Source: Calothrix sp. PCC 7103 (GTDB lineage Bacteria > Cyanobacteriota > Cyanobacteriia > Cyanobacteriales > Nostocaceae). Taken from it: a DNA stretch of 64,000 nt. Both the position numbers and the translations under genes were made by a program. The DNA lies in the NCBI RefSeq assembly GCF_000331305.1, contig NZ_KB217481.1:94765-158764 (forward strand), given 5' to 3'. Shown here piece by piece: positions 7,817 to 15,516 of the stretch. Every line of letters begins with the position of its first letter. Position 1 is the stretch's first letter. The notes beneath the pieces are model-generated. The model was given only the letters and a program-made list of their open reading frames with translations. It was not told the origin of the DNA and ran no database searches.

Positions 7817-7893
7817 TAATTAATAAGGCACTTAATAATAAGTGCCTTGAGGATAATTTTTGTAGACTTTCTTTATCAACGCCTAATTTGAGG

Positions 7894-8619
7894 CTATTGA
7901 GTACCGCTAATCTTCTTAATTAAGCCCAGCACATCTTGGGCATCCTTTGATTTTCCTTGTTGTTGGTATAGGTCAGCAGCTTTTTGTAAATCAGAGATTG
8001 CTCTCTGTTTATCTCCTAACTGAATACGTGCAATACCCCGGTTCTTATAGGCTTGGGCATAGTTGGGATTAATTCGTAGGACTTGGTTAAAATCTTCTAT
8101 TGCCTCTTTGTTATCTCCCAATTGAATACGGACAATACCCCGATTGTTATAGGCATCGTCTAAGTTAGGATGAATCCGCAGGGCTTGCTTGAAATCTTCT
8201 ATGTCCTTCTTGTTATCTCCTGACAGAATGCGGGCAATACCCCAAATATGCTGGCCGATGTCTAAGCTAGGATCAATCCGTAGGGCTTGGTTGAAATCTT
8301 CTATCGTCTCTTTTTTATCTCCTATTAGAATACGAGCAATACCCCGCATATAATAAGCTCCAGCATCGTTGGGATTAATCCGCAGGGCTTGGTTAAAATC
8401 TTCTATTGCCTCTTTGTTATCTCCCAACTGAATACGGAGAACACCTCGCTTAGAATAATATTCGGCAGAATTTACTTGGGCTAATAGCAATTGAGATTTT
8501 GGTCTTACCTTGAAAACGCTTGCCATATTAGTTGCATCAGCCTTTGGACTGCACACGATTACTCCCGAAACAAGCATTATTACGGTTAATTTCAATCCCA
8601 ATATCAAACTATTTTTCAT
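7894..8619 (-). CDS. Exported TPR-repeat protein
   Basis: Four to five 34-residue tetratricopeptide repeats follow each other (EAIEDFNQALRINPNDA, GAYYMRGIARILIGDKK and so on), ending AISDLQKAADLYQQQGKS. The start is set at MKNSLILGLKLTVIMLVSGV because this gives a lysine followed by a hydrophobic stretch and an A-x-A cleavage region, a signal peptide. The frame is open upstream to 8925 but that part is unlike the rest. TPR proteins act as scaffolds for protein partners. The whole 1.8 kb around the gene lacks GGCGCC and lies between two miniature elements, so it was probably acquired from a chromosome. Confidence 0.8.
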   Translation of the reverse strand: MKNSLILGLKLTVIMLVSGVIVCSPKADATNMASVFKVRPKSQLLLAQVNSAEYYSKRGVLRIQLGDNKEAIEDFNQALRINPNDAGAYYMRGIARILIGDKKETIEDFNQALRIDPSLDIGQHIWGIARILSGDNKKDIEDFKQALRIHPNLDDAYNNRGIVRIQLGDNKEAIEDFNQVLRINPNYAQAYKNRGIARIQLGDKQRAISDLQKAADLYQQQGKSKDAQDVLGLIKKISGTQ

Positions 8620-8927
8620 GATACTTAACTCTCTTATAAAATTACGTGTTAACGCGAACCGAGTCATCACCAAGTCGAAGCAATAACCATCAGCGCACCC
8701 TATTCTATAAACGTTCGCGCTTATACTTTGTTGATTTGCAGAACTATCAATGTAGTGGTTTACCAGTTGTGAAATATAAGGAGTTAAGATATATTTTTTA
8801 GAAACTAAGCAATCGGCATCAATTACTTTACCACAAACACTATCCAAATCCTGTATTATTAGAGACATAGCAATAGCAGTAGGCGCTCCAATGAAAATAG
8901 CTAGAGATTGGGGTCTTAGTAGCAAAC

Positions 8928-9099
8928 GACCAGAAAACCGGGTTAAGCCTGAAAGTCTGATGATATAAGGATTCTACACGAGCTACGGTTAGTTGCCTTT
9001 GATTATCACACTGGTACTACTCAACGAGAAAACAAGGGTTTCAGCATTGAAATAAATTTGTATTATCTATGTAATAACACTTAACCCGGTTTTCTGTTC
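8928..9099. mobile_element. Tn3-derived miniature inverted-repeat element (172 bp)
   Basis: GACCAGAAAACCGGGTTAAG (8928-8947) and CTTAACCCGGTTTTCTGTTC (9080-9099) are inverted copies with one mismatch. They match the ends of the Tn3-family transposon at 50559-55711 (GAACAGAAAACCGGGTTAAG). The interior encodes nothing. This is the structure of Tn3-derived miniature elements, which can be moved by the transposase of a full-length relative. No 5-bp duplication is visible at the borders (CAAAC on the left, GGATG on the right). Confidence 0.75.
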
Positions 9100-9118
9100 G
9101 GATGATGCTCTTACCCCA

Positions 9119-9295
9119 TTAGCCTTTTGAGTATAAATACTTAATTATCAATTTGTTATCGATACGCAATGTTTTATATATTAAAATAAACGATACTACT
9201 AGTCTCGAATATAAATATATCGATACGATAGGTATCATTAATTTTAATTTGAATATGAGACAGGCAGTAGCGTAAATTAAAAATTACGATACAAA
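9119..9295. repeat. Repeat cluster 1 upstream of parA (candidate centromere or operator)
   Basis: The order is TTAGCC, TTTTGAGTATAAATACTTAA, then several GATAC/GTATC words: TATCGATACG (about 9158), AACGATAC (9188), TATCGATACGATA (9217), GGTATC (9231) and TACGATAC (9284). The same order of elements is found at 32461-32625 and, inverted, at 31100-31300. Position upstream of parAB suggests a ParB or ParA binding region (parS-like) or an autoregulatory operator. Confidence 0.6.
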
Positions 9296-9686
9296 GTGTG
9301 TTGCTTATGTTAAATGAGTATTCAGCGTCCTCGTGGAGTAATTGGTTGCTTGCCCTTTAAGTTCAAACTTTTTGTAAGGAACGTTTGTAGGAAATCTTTC
9401 TGCAAAGCTGCTGCCGGAACGGAAAGCCGACTCCGGAAGCTTGCTGGAAAGTACATCTTCATTTATCAGAGTCTATAAAAGCAACGCGCCTCGCGGTTTG
9501 TAGAAAAGTTAGTTGCAGGCGCCGCTTCCTAGAAGCGCATATAGTTAATAGTAAAAAAAATATTGTGCTTTCCTTGAATGGTATTACTATATATATAGGT
9601 TGAGAAAGTTGAGATGGGGACGTGGCGCCTGCACTTAATCTGCTAAACTTCTTTTAGTTATACGCTTCAAAAAAGTTGTGGCAGGT
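9296..9686 (+). promoter_or_regulatory. Leader region of parAB
   Basis: These 390 bases carry no gene that I can support. They include two GGCGCC copies and the palindrome CTATATATATAG at 9587-9598, about 90 bases before the parA start, close to where a promoter would lie. A GGCAGG ribosome site precedes the ATG at 9687. Confidence 0.4.
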
Positions 9687-10454
9687 ATGAAAAAAATAAT
9701 TGCGGTTGTAAATCAGGCAGGCGGTGCAGGGAAATCGACTTTAACTCAGAACCTGGGTTATCACTTGGCTTTAAAAAATAATCGGGTGTTGCTGATAGAT
9801 ATGGACCCACAGGCATCCTTAACTTCGTTTATGGGTTTAAATAAAAATGAGGTTACGGTTGAAAAAAATATTTACGGTGCCCTAACTGATAAGGCGCCTT
9901 TAACAGTGTGGGATGAGCCGATACATGGAATGCGGATTGTTCCAACTAATAAGCAATTAGCTTCAACCGAGATTGAAGTTATCCAGGACACGGTTGTAGA
10001 TAACAGAATGCGGTTGAGGCTTGCATTAGATCAAGTTACCGAAGATTTTGACTATATATTAATTGACTGTCCTCCCTCGCTAGGGTTGCTTAGTGTGATG
10101 AGTTTAATTGCAGCAACTCATGCAGTAGTCCCTTTGCAAACTCAATATAAATGTTACTTGGGTACTGACGAGCTGCTTGGTACTATCGCGCGTATTAAAA
10201 AAGCGGGGCATTCAGAATTAAAGATTGCCTGCATTGTTCCAATAATGTATGATGCGAGGAACAAACAGGATAAAGGAATATTGGAGGAAATAAAAAATCA
10301 GCTTGAGGGTAAGATACACGTAACAAAGCCAATACCTAAGTCTACTTATTTTGCAGATGCTTCCCAAGAGCATGTACCTTTCGCACTCTATAAAAAAGGG
10401 CATCCTACTGGTAAACTTCTGCAAGACATAGCCACCTATATAGAAAAAATATGA
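9687..10454 (+). CDS. parA: ParA-type partition ATPase
   Basis: The N-terminus MKKIIAVVNQAGGAGKSTLT is the deviant Walker A motif of ParA/MinD ATPases (G-G-x-G-K-S/T). It is followed by LLIDMDPQASLTSFMG (Walker A' region), DYILIDCPPSLGLLSV (Walker B) and VVPLQTQYKCYLG. About 255 residues, the usual length for a ParA without an extra N-terminal helix-turn-helix. ATG at 9687 is preferred over GTG at 9678 because GGCAGG then sits at ribosome-site distance. It overlaps parB by four bases, so the two are one operon. It would segregate the replicon by ATP-dependent binding to the nucleoid. Confidence 0.95.
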   Translation: MKKIIAVVNQAGGAGKSTLTQNLGYHLALKNNRVLLIDMDPQASLTSFMGLNKNEVTVEKNIYGALTDKAPLTVWDEPIHGMRIVPTNKQLASTEIEVIQDTVVDNRMRLRLALDQVTEDFDYILIDCPPSLGLLSVMSLIAATHAVVPLQTQYKCYLGTDELLGTIARIKKAGHSELKIACIVPIMYDARNKQDKGILEEIKNQLEGKIHVTKPIPKSTYFADASQEHVPFALYKKGHPTGKLLQDIATYIEKI

Positions 10455-11413
10455 AACGCGCGTTAGAAAAACTTTCAAATTTAGACGATTTAATTTTTCT
10501 TCAAGACTCAACACAAAATTTGAATGCAGGCGCCTCTCCTACGAAAATCCCAATCAACCAAATAAAGCGCACTGCTCAACAACCCAGACGTTATTTTGAT
10601 GAAGACAAGTTAGAGTCTCTGGCTAAAAGTATTTCTGATGTTGGACTGCTGGAGCCTATTGTTGTTCGAGAAGTTGATGCCCAAGCTTACGAGTTGATTG
10701 CTGGTGAACGGCGCCTGAGAGCATGTCAAAAATTGGGGCACGAATTTATCGCAGTCAATATAATTGAGTGCGATGAAGAGAAGGCGAGGCATATTCGTTT
10801 AATTGAAAACCTTCAGCGTGAGGACTTGAATGCTTACGAAGAAGCAATAAGCAGTCTTGATTTGCTAGCATTATTACTATCTATTGATGTGGAAGATGTG
10901 GTTAAACTGCTTTATTCCTTACATCATGCTTATAAAGGCGACACCACGAGTGTAACCGCCCAAAACATGTTGGGCAGTGACGAACTTAAAGTTATTGAAG
11001 AATTTTTTAACAAGTTAGGCAGGTTAAGTTGGCAATCTTTTGTGGCGACTCGCTTGCCGTTGCTAAATCTCAAAGACGACATAAAGCTTCTTTTACTTGA
11101 AGGTAAGTTAGAATTTTCAAAAGCTCTTGTTATATCCAGAGTAAAGGACGATACAGCAAGAGCAACGATAGCAAAACAAGCTATTGATAATAAAAAGTTG
11201 TCTGTTGCAAAAATCAAAGAACTAGTAAATTCTGCTAACGCCGGGGGGGCACCTGTTTTTTTAAAAGAAATTACAATTCCAGTGCCAAAGGAAGTTAGCA
11301 GGAGATTGAATAAAGTAAGCAGGCGCCTGAAAGATAATCCAATTTGGGACAAGCCACAAGAAGTGAATCAGCTAATTAAATATTTAGCTCAAATTGAAAA
11401 ATTGTTAGGCTAG
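10451..11413 (+). CDS. parB: ParB/Spo0J-type partition protein
   Basis: The 320-residue protein has an N-terminal ParB/Srx nuclease-fold domain: IPINQIKRTAQQPRRYFDED, SISDVGLLEPIVVRE, YELIAGERRLRACQKLG and RHIRLIENLQREDLNAYEEA (the CTPase motifs G-E-R-R and E-N-x-Q-R). A helix-turn-helix middle follows and a C-terminal helical domain ends the protein. In the usual place of the HTH the order is slightly unusual, with YKGDTTSVTAQNMLGSDELK. The start codon overlaps parA (ATGA). It should bind a centromere; the GATAC clusters are the obvious candidates. Confidence 0.93.
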   Translation: MKRALEKLSNLDDLIFLQDSTQNLNAGASPTKIPINQIKRTAQQPRRYFDEDKLESLAKSISDVGLLEPIVVREVDAQAYELIAGERRLRACQKLGHEFIAVNIIECDEEKARHIRLIENLQREDLNAYEEAISSLDLLALLLSIDVEDVVKLLYSLHHAYKGDTTSVTAQNMLGSDELKVIEEFFNKLGRLSWQSFVATRLPLLNLKDDIKLLLLEGKLEFSKALVISRVKDDTARATIAKQAIDNKKLSVAKIKELVNSANAGGAPVFLKEITIPVPKEVSRRLNKVSRRLKDNPIWDKPQEVNQLIKYLAQIEKLLG

Positions 11414-11445
11414 GACTTGTATAGTTGTAATCATTAGCAAAGTCC

Positions 11446-11649
11446 CTAATTAATAGAAATCCATTCGTGATCTGGAAATACGTATAGCTGTGTATTTGTT
11501 CCGTATCTTATAGTCAGTTCTATTTTTTGATCTGATGTCAAATATAGGTGTACACCAACTGGAGTAACTGTTTCGATAGTCCAAAATGTATCTGTACCGC
11601 TAACCTGCTCGACAAGCGCTTGTTTTCCAATATGTAGGTGAAGACTCAT
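11446..11649 (-). CDS. Small hypothetical protein, 67 aa
   Basis: The protein starts MSLHLHIGKQALVEQVSG and reads as a small all-beta domain (HLYLTSDQKIELTIRYG, QLYVFPDHEWISIN). Its start overlaps the stop of the 42-residue gene upstream (ATGA), so they are coupled. No family is recognised. It converges with parB; a short GGACTT/AAGTCC hairpin at 11414-11440 lies between. Confidence 0.6.
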   Translation of the reverse strand: MSLHLHIGKQALVEQVSGTDTFWTIETVTPVGVHLYLTSDQKIELTIRYGTNTQLYVFPDHEWISIN

Positions 11650-11774
11650 TGTTTTTTCCTAATTGTTTTTAAATTTAAAAATGTCGGCACCGCAATTTGG
11701 CTATATACAAATCCATGCGGGGTTTGGTATACGGATAACCATTGCCCAGCGCTTTCCCATAATTTTATTGCCAT
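11646..11774 (-). CDS. Small hypothetical protein, 42 aa
   Basis: The frame reads MAIKLWESAGQWLSVYQ and ends NLKTIRKKQ. The stop overlaps the ATG of the next gene by the ATGA arrangement, which supports both. One or two amphipathic strands are the only features visible. No family is recognised. Confidence 0.45.
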   Translation of the reverse strand: MAIKLWESAGQWLSVYQTPHGFVYSQIAVPTFLNLKTIRKKQ

Positions 11775-11821
11775 ATTTGAATTGAGTTAAAATTATTTTA
11801 CTAAGGTGATTTTGTACTGAT

Positions 11822-12148
11822 TTACTGGAATTGGTCGAAGCATGGGTCATCCTGGTTGAACCCATTGCATAAATTATCCATTCCGTTTTTCGCTAAAAAG
11901 TCTCGGTTTTTATAAAACCACTTGTAAGCAGCCCAACAGCGAACAGCATTAGAATCGTTTTCTTTTTCACAAGCAGATTCGCAGTACGTGGCTAATTTAT
12001 CAATAATGTCATCGTAAAATTTGATATGCTGCGGGTATGCAGCTTTAAGTATTTCCAATCGAGCGAACATAATTTCTTGAGCATCATAACTATGTTCACG
12101 CAATAAGAAGTCCAAATGTTCTTTGTAATATTCTAAACTTGAATACAT
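11822..12148 (-). CDS. Hypothetical protein, 108 aa
   Basis: The product starts MYSSLEYYKEHLDFLLREH and is helical, with a tyrosine/aromatic-rich second half (RCWAAYKWFYKNRDFL) and an acidic tail (NQDDPCFDQFQ). No domain is recognised. It is one of five minus-strand accessory genes between parB and the WYL gene. Confidence 0.55.
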   Translation of the reverse strand: MYSSLEYYKEHLDFLLREHSYDAQEIMFARLEILKAAYPQHIKFYDDIIDKLATYCESACEKENDSNAVRCWAAYKWFYKNRDFLAKNGMDNLCNGFNQDDPCFDQFQ

Positions 12149-12208
12149 AATTTTTGCTATTTAAAATAATTTATTTATAAAGGAGTGCGCTACCACACTC
12201 CCATGAAG

Positions 12209-12583
12209 TTAGATGCCTTTTACAGCAATCGGCAGTCTATATTCGTTAGCGAGATTCCATATTTCTAGTGGACTGCGTTCATGCCAACTAAGCGCATTTA
12301 TTGACACCATCAATTGTCCAGGGTGCGCTGTCCAAACCACATAATTGTCTGGGCTGAACGTATCTTTTCCAATTATCATCCACCCAATATTAGTTTTAGA
12401 TTCTGGCACGTATTCTGATACCAGTTCAAATCCTCCATGTTGACTCGGTTGTTTGGTAACGGCGCCTGCTAAAATCTCTGATTCACTCCACTCAACTAAT
12501 GAACGAACGCGCGTTACTCCTAGCTGCCATTCAAAACTCGGTTGACCATAATAGCGAAAATACAAACATTCTGGATTATGCAA
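12209..12583 (-). CDS. Hypothetical protein with an unclear 5' end
   Basis: From a TTG at 12583 the frame gives HNPECLYFRYYGQPSFEWQL and ends YRLPIAVKGI (124 aa). The same frame stays open and clearly coding-like upstream to 12682 (YYFDPHRPIAGAEELAAANW), but no ATG, GTG or TTG is present in that part before a TAG at 12685. So the true start was lost, or a non-standard codon is used. No family is recognised. The gene may be a recently damaged pseudogene. Confidence 0.5.
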   Translation of the reverse strand: MHNPECLYFRYYGQPSFEWQLGVTRVRSLVEWSESEILAGAVTKQPSQHGGFELVSEYVPESKTNIGWMIIGKDTFSPDNYVVWTAHPGQLMVSINALSWHERSPLEIWNLANEYRLPIAVKGI

Positions 12584-12707
12584 GCTAGTAATATAATCTT
12601 CACGTGGGAAAATTCGCCAGTTAGCTGCTGCTAGTTCTTCGGCGCCTGCAATTGGTCTATGGGGGTCAAAGTAATAAGGCGCCTATTTTGATTAAGAGTT
12701 GCTTAAA

Positions 12708-12953
12708 TTAAAGATTTATTTGTCTGTCATCCACAAATTCAGTATGTCCGTTCTCATACAGCCGTAAAGCAGCGATATTAAGTGTTGTATAATCGCTTTT
12801 TATATAACTTGGATTGTTTTTGGCATATCCTATACATACATTGCAAAAACTGTCGATGTTGGAATGAACGAATGAAGTAGATGTAATGGGGTAGTGATTA
12901 GTTTCTTCCCAGCTAAAGTGTAAAACAGAGGCAGTATATATAATTATTTTCAT
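12708..12953 (-). CDS. Hypothetical protein, 81 aa
   Basis: The protein starts MKIIIYTASVLHFSWEETNH and looks like a single alpha/beta domain, with a cysteine pair CNVCIGYA in the middle and an LRLYENG strand near the end. No family is recognised. It lies about 25 bases upstream of the open part of the 12209-12682 frame and may be co-transcribed with it. Confidence 0.5.
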   Translation of the reverse strand: MKIIIYTASVLHFSWEETNHYPITSTSFVHSNIDSFCNVCIGYAKNNPSYIKSDYTTLNIAALRLYENGHTEFVDDRQINL

Positions 12954-12996
12954 AGTTTTAAATGATTTACTATTATTGTAATTTTTGTAAATAGGG

Positions 12997-13030
12997 GACT
13001 AAAGCAAGCAGGCGCCTGTTTCCTTTAGTC
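12997..13030 (-). terminator. Hairpin after the gene at 13062
   Basis: GACTAAAG (12997-13004) pairs with CTTTAGTC (13023-13030) and the loop contains the palindrome CAGGCGCCTG, extending the stem. It lies 32 bases past the stop of the minus-strand gene. The T tract is weak. Confidence 0.4.
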
Positions 13031-13061
13031 ACCTATTAATATCTATTGGTCGATGCAGTAT

Positions 13062-13517
13062 TTATTCATTCTGAGGTTCATTCCAAATCATCTGAATTTC
13101 TTCTTCAAATGCCTTACCCACTTTACCTTCTAGCCTTTGTATCAGGGTTAGGACACATTCACCGCTAAAAGAACGTAACGTGTTGCCATAGCAATGTGGC
13201 TCTGGCATGTTTGGATACACCATTTCGGCTATCCAAAATCCTGCTGTGTCAGGATTAGGGTTTTCGCTGTCGTCGTAAAATTCTCTGCACCAGTCGCAAT
13301 CCAAGTCCAGTTTTTTACTTTTTATATTAGTCATTTGTTCGTTCCTTATATTTATTGTTTCACAAACTAAAAATTTAACTGGTTGCTCTGTAACGCGCGT
13401 CACTGCCAAATCAATTGCAGGTTTTCCCAGCAATGTTGGATATTCGATTGTGGCGCCTAAATAAATAGGCATCAACTCACTGTAAAACCAAAGTTGCAAG
13501 CGAAAAGCTTCGCCCAA
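13062..13517 (-). CDS. Hypothetical protein, 151 aa or slightly longer
   Basis: From a TTG at 13517 the product reads GEAFRLQLWFYSELMPIYLG, has a cysteine pair in DLDCDWCREFYDD and ends MIWNEPQNE. The frame remains open upstream as PNYTDYPLLGEAF to an AAGGAG ribosome site, with ATA at 13544-13542 at the right distance but no standard start. So either ATA is used or an ATG was mutated. No family is recognised. Confidence 0.5.
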   Translation of the reverse strand: MGEAFRLQLWFYSELMPIYLGATIEYPTLLGKPAIDLAVTRVTEQPVKFLVCETINIRNEQMTNIKSKKLDLDCDWCREFYDDSENPNPDTAGFWIAEMVYPNMPEPHCYGNTLRSFSGECVLTLIQRLEGKVGKAFEEEIQMIWNEPQNE

Positions 13518-13675
13518 CAGTGGATAATCAGTATAATTTGGTATATGTTTTACTCCTTATATTTAAGTTTTTGTATTATATGACCAGGTGAATCAGGGGT
13601 CTTCCAACTGGTGCGCGTAATTAAGTCAGATGTATTATCGACCCTCTTTGACCATCCGCTTTCGCCCTATAAACA

Positions 13676-13701
13676 TTAAAAAGCGACGTTAGTTACGTCG
13701 C
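13676..13701 (-). terminator. Intrinsic terminator
   Basis: On the minus strand GCGACGT, a five-base loop and ACGTCGC form a perfect 7-bp stem followed by TTTTTAATG. It lies about 90 bases beyond the end of the P-loop fragment at 13793 and probably served that gene. Confidence 0.65.
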
Positions 13702-13792
13702 AGCATTTAATTTTATTCTTAATTAGAACAAAACCTCAAAATTACATGGCGCGTAAGCGCCGCAATTCCAAAGCTATTCTTGAAATCTTTCT

Positions 13793-13948
13793 TTAATCCG
13801 GCACCTGCACTCTTCCTCTAACTCTGGGTAAAAAACCGGGAAAGTTGTCGCTCTCGTGAATGTTATTTAGCGGCGCCAGTTTTTGGGCTATTGTTGATTT
13901 GCCCGTTGCCGGCTCTCGACGAATTACTATGAATTCCCTTTTCTCCAC
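13793..13948 (-). pseudogene. P-loop kinase fragment (N-terminal part only)
   Basis: From a GTG at 13948 the 51-residue frame reads EKREFIVIRREPATGKSTIA, a Walker A motif (G-x-x-x-x-G-K-S-T in its usual form; here E-P-A-T-G-K-S-T), then QKLAPLNNIHESDNF, which matches the I-x-E-A-D-x-F region of small AAA_33-type polynucleotide kinases. The reading then becomes non-homologous and stops, so the gene has lost most of its length. It keeps a terminator downstream. Confidence 0.5.
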
Positions 13949-14041
13949 CGTCTATTCTCCAAATAGGCGAATTAATTGTGCTACTTTTATTATATACATT
14001 TTCCTTTATTTGTATATACATCAACGTTAAAAATTATATAC

Positions 14042-14890
14042 ATGACAACTTATAAAGCTATACAAAGGATAACTGACTCAGACTGGGTGGAGTTAGAGCG
14101 CCTAGCGGAATTGTTAGGGGAAAGTACGCCAGCGGCAATGGTACGCGCTATGGCTCGCGGTACTTATGTTCCTACTCCTAAATTAGAAGGTAGTTTGGTT
14201 CCTTCTTTTTTGCGTGCAGTCAACGCCCTGGTTGAAAAAGGCAGCTTAGAGGACGCCTTCTTAATTTCGGAAGCCTTCATGAAAAATTTAGATGTTGGGG
14301 AGGGAGCTAAACGGGAATTACGGCGCCTGGTTGGATGCGGCAATGCTTGGGTACAAATTGCGCGTGAGTGTGTTAACAAAAAAGAAGCTTTCATGTTAAA
14401 AACTTCTAGCAATATATATAGATGCGACTATGCTGATTTTTGGGTTGGTGAGGTTGGGGAACGTCGTACTTATTTGCGAACCTGGACTGAAACAGGCGCC
14501 GACACCAGCGACGAAATAAAAGCACTGCGCCATAATCGAATATTTGGGCTTGATAGAAATATTGAAATTGAGCCTTTTGGTTGCGGGATGTCGCGCCAGG
14601 GATTAGACGAAATCAAAGCTAGATTGTGGATTAGTACTAATATTCGCTATAAGTTTAAAACTGGTGATGAGTTGATAGCCTGCAACGAAGAGGCAGATAC
14701 TATCGACAGGCTAGGCGCCGGGATTGTTATTGAGAAGCCCGTTTGGAGTTTCTTTTGGCTATGGCAATCTATCGCACGGTACGGCGAAAACTGCGTAATT
14801 ATTAGCCCAGCCGAAGTTGTAGAGTTAGCTCGAAGTAAAGTTGGCGCCTGGAACGAAGCTTATACAAAACCGGGAGAGAACAAAAAATGA
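14042..14890 (+). CDS. WYL-domain protein
   Basis: The start is set at MTTYKAIQRITDSDWVEL; the open frame extends upstream to 13976 but that part is unlike protein. The N-terminal part (residues 1-110) is helical and may hold a DNA-binding domain. The C-terminal part reads EIEPFGCG, then WSFFWLWQSIARYGENC, VIISPAEVVELARSKVGAWN. The W/F-x-x-x-x-x-I-x-R-Y-G-x-x-x-x-V-x-S-P series is the end of WYL-domain proteins of cyanobacteria, which sense ligands and regulate accessory genes. Six GGCGCC copies or near copies mark it as resident. Confidence 0.6.
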   Translation: MTTYKAIQRITDSDWVELERLAELLGESTPAAMVRAMARGTYVPTPKLEGSLVPSFLRAVNALVEKGSLEDAFLISEAFMKNLDVGEGAKRELRRLVGCGNAWVQIARECVNKKEAFMLKTSSNIYRCDYADFWVGEVGERRTYLRTWTETGADTSDEIKALRHNRIFGLDRNIEIEPFGCGMSRQGLDEIKARLWISTNIRYKFKTGDELIACNEEADTIDRLGAGIVIEKPVWSFFWLWQSIARYGENCVIISPAEVVELARSKVGAWNEAYTKPGENKK

Positions 14891-14918
14891 GGGGAATTTC
14901 GCACAATCGGTTAAATTT

Positions 14919-15077
14919 ATGGATAAAGCTTTAAGATGTTTTCGGCATTTACGGTTCGAGAAAATAATCGAAGCTAGCACTGTAGATTTTCATAACCTCG
15001 ATGACTTAATTGTAAAATGCCTTTGCTGTAAAGAGTTTGTGGATTGGGTGGCGCCTAATAAAGATGGGGTTCCTTGA
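14919..15077 (+). CDS. Small hypothetical protein, 52 aa
   Basis: From the ATG at 14919 the frame reads MDKALRCFRHLRFEKII and ends EFVDWVAPNKDGVP, with a CLCC cluster in the middle. A longer frame from 14841 overlaps the WYL gene and is not preferred. The closing DWVAP matches in spirit the EWVAP tail of the XRE gene at 2985, but the similarity is too short to be sure of. Low confidence; could be a relic. Confidence 0.35.
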   Translation: MDKALRCFRHLRFEKIIEASTVDFHNLDDLIVKCLCCKEFVDWVAPNKDGVP

Positions 15078-15282
15078 GTTGGCGGAAATCGAAGCTTTAT
15101 TTAAACGTAAAGAAGTAGCGGTGTTCCGTGGATTTTTAACGACCAGGACAGATAATATACGAGTGCCATACGGTAGAACGATTGAGGAATTTCCTCGTAC
15201 TTAGGTTTTTGTAGGCTCGATTAACCCAGATAAATTTTTGGTTGACCCTGAAGGACACGTGAAGAAACTGCTGTTTCAATAA
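15064..15282 (+). pseudogene. Remnant of a VapE-type primase/ATPase, part 1
   Basis: The frame reads MGFLELAEIEALFKRKEV, GFLTTRTDNIRVPYGRTIEE and FPRT, then TAG, then VFVGSINPDKFLVDPEG to a stop at 15282. The order E-L-x-E, K-x-F-x-T, R-x-P-Y-G-R, P-R-x-x-V-F-x-G-x-x-N, L-x-D-x-x-G is that of the virulence-associated protein E family of primase-linked ATPases found on phages and islands. The in-frame TAG sits where the family has a residue before V-F. The Walker region upstream is absent. Confidence 0.65.
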
Positions 15283-15284
15283 TT

Positions 15285-15491
15285 TTGAGCGACTGCCTCA
15301 AAATCGAGATCGGGCGCCATGACAGACCATTCCAAATGCGGGTTGCTCAAATCCTCAAAAATCTAGGTTGGGTTAAAGGCGATAAGAAGAAAAAAATAAA
15401 TGGAATTTCTACTTACCCCTGGATTAAAGGAAGTCCGGCGCCTGAATTGAATATCCCAAGGTGTCAACCCAACCGCAGCAGAATCGAATAA
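15285..15491 (+). pseudogene. Remnant of a VapE-type protein, part 2 (C-terminal winged helix)
   Basis: After the stop at 15282 a TTG-started frame reads IGRHDRPFQMRVAQILKNLG, then WVK and INGISTYPW. The Q-M-R-V-A-x-I-L-K-x-L-G-W pattern is the closing DNA-binding motif of cyanobacterial VapE/primase proteins. It fits as the next piece of the broken gene at 15064, with the linking part lost. The last residues (SPAPELNIPRCQPNR) look random. Confidence 0.55.
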
Positions 15492-15516
15492 AACCCTTAC
15501 ACACAGAGACTTCGAG

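Noticed and set aside
13976-14041. N-terminal extension of the WYL protein
   Set aside because: The extra residues are aromatic-rich, AT-driven and without similarity to the rest; MTTYKAIQ at 14042 is a better start.
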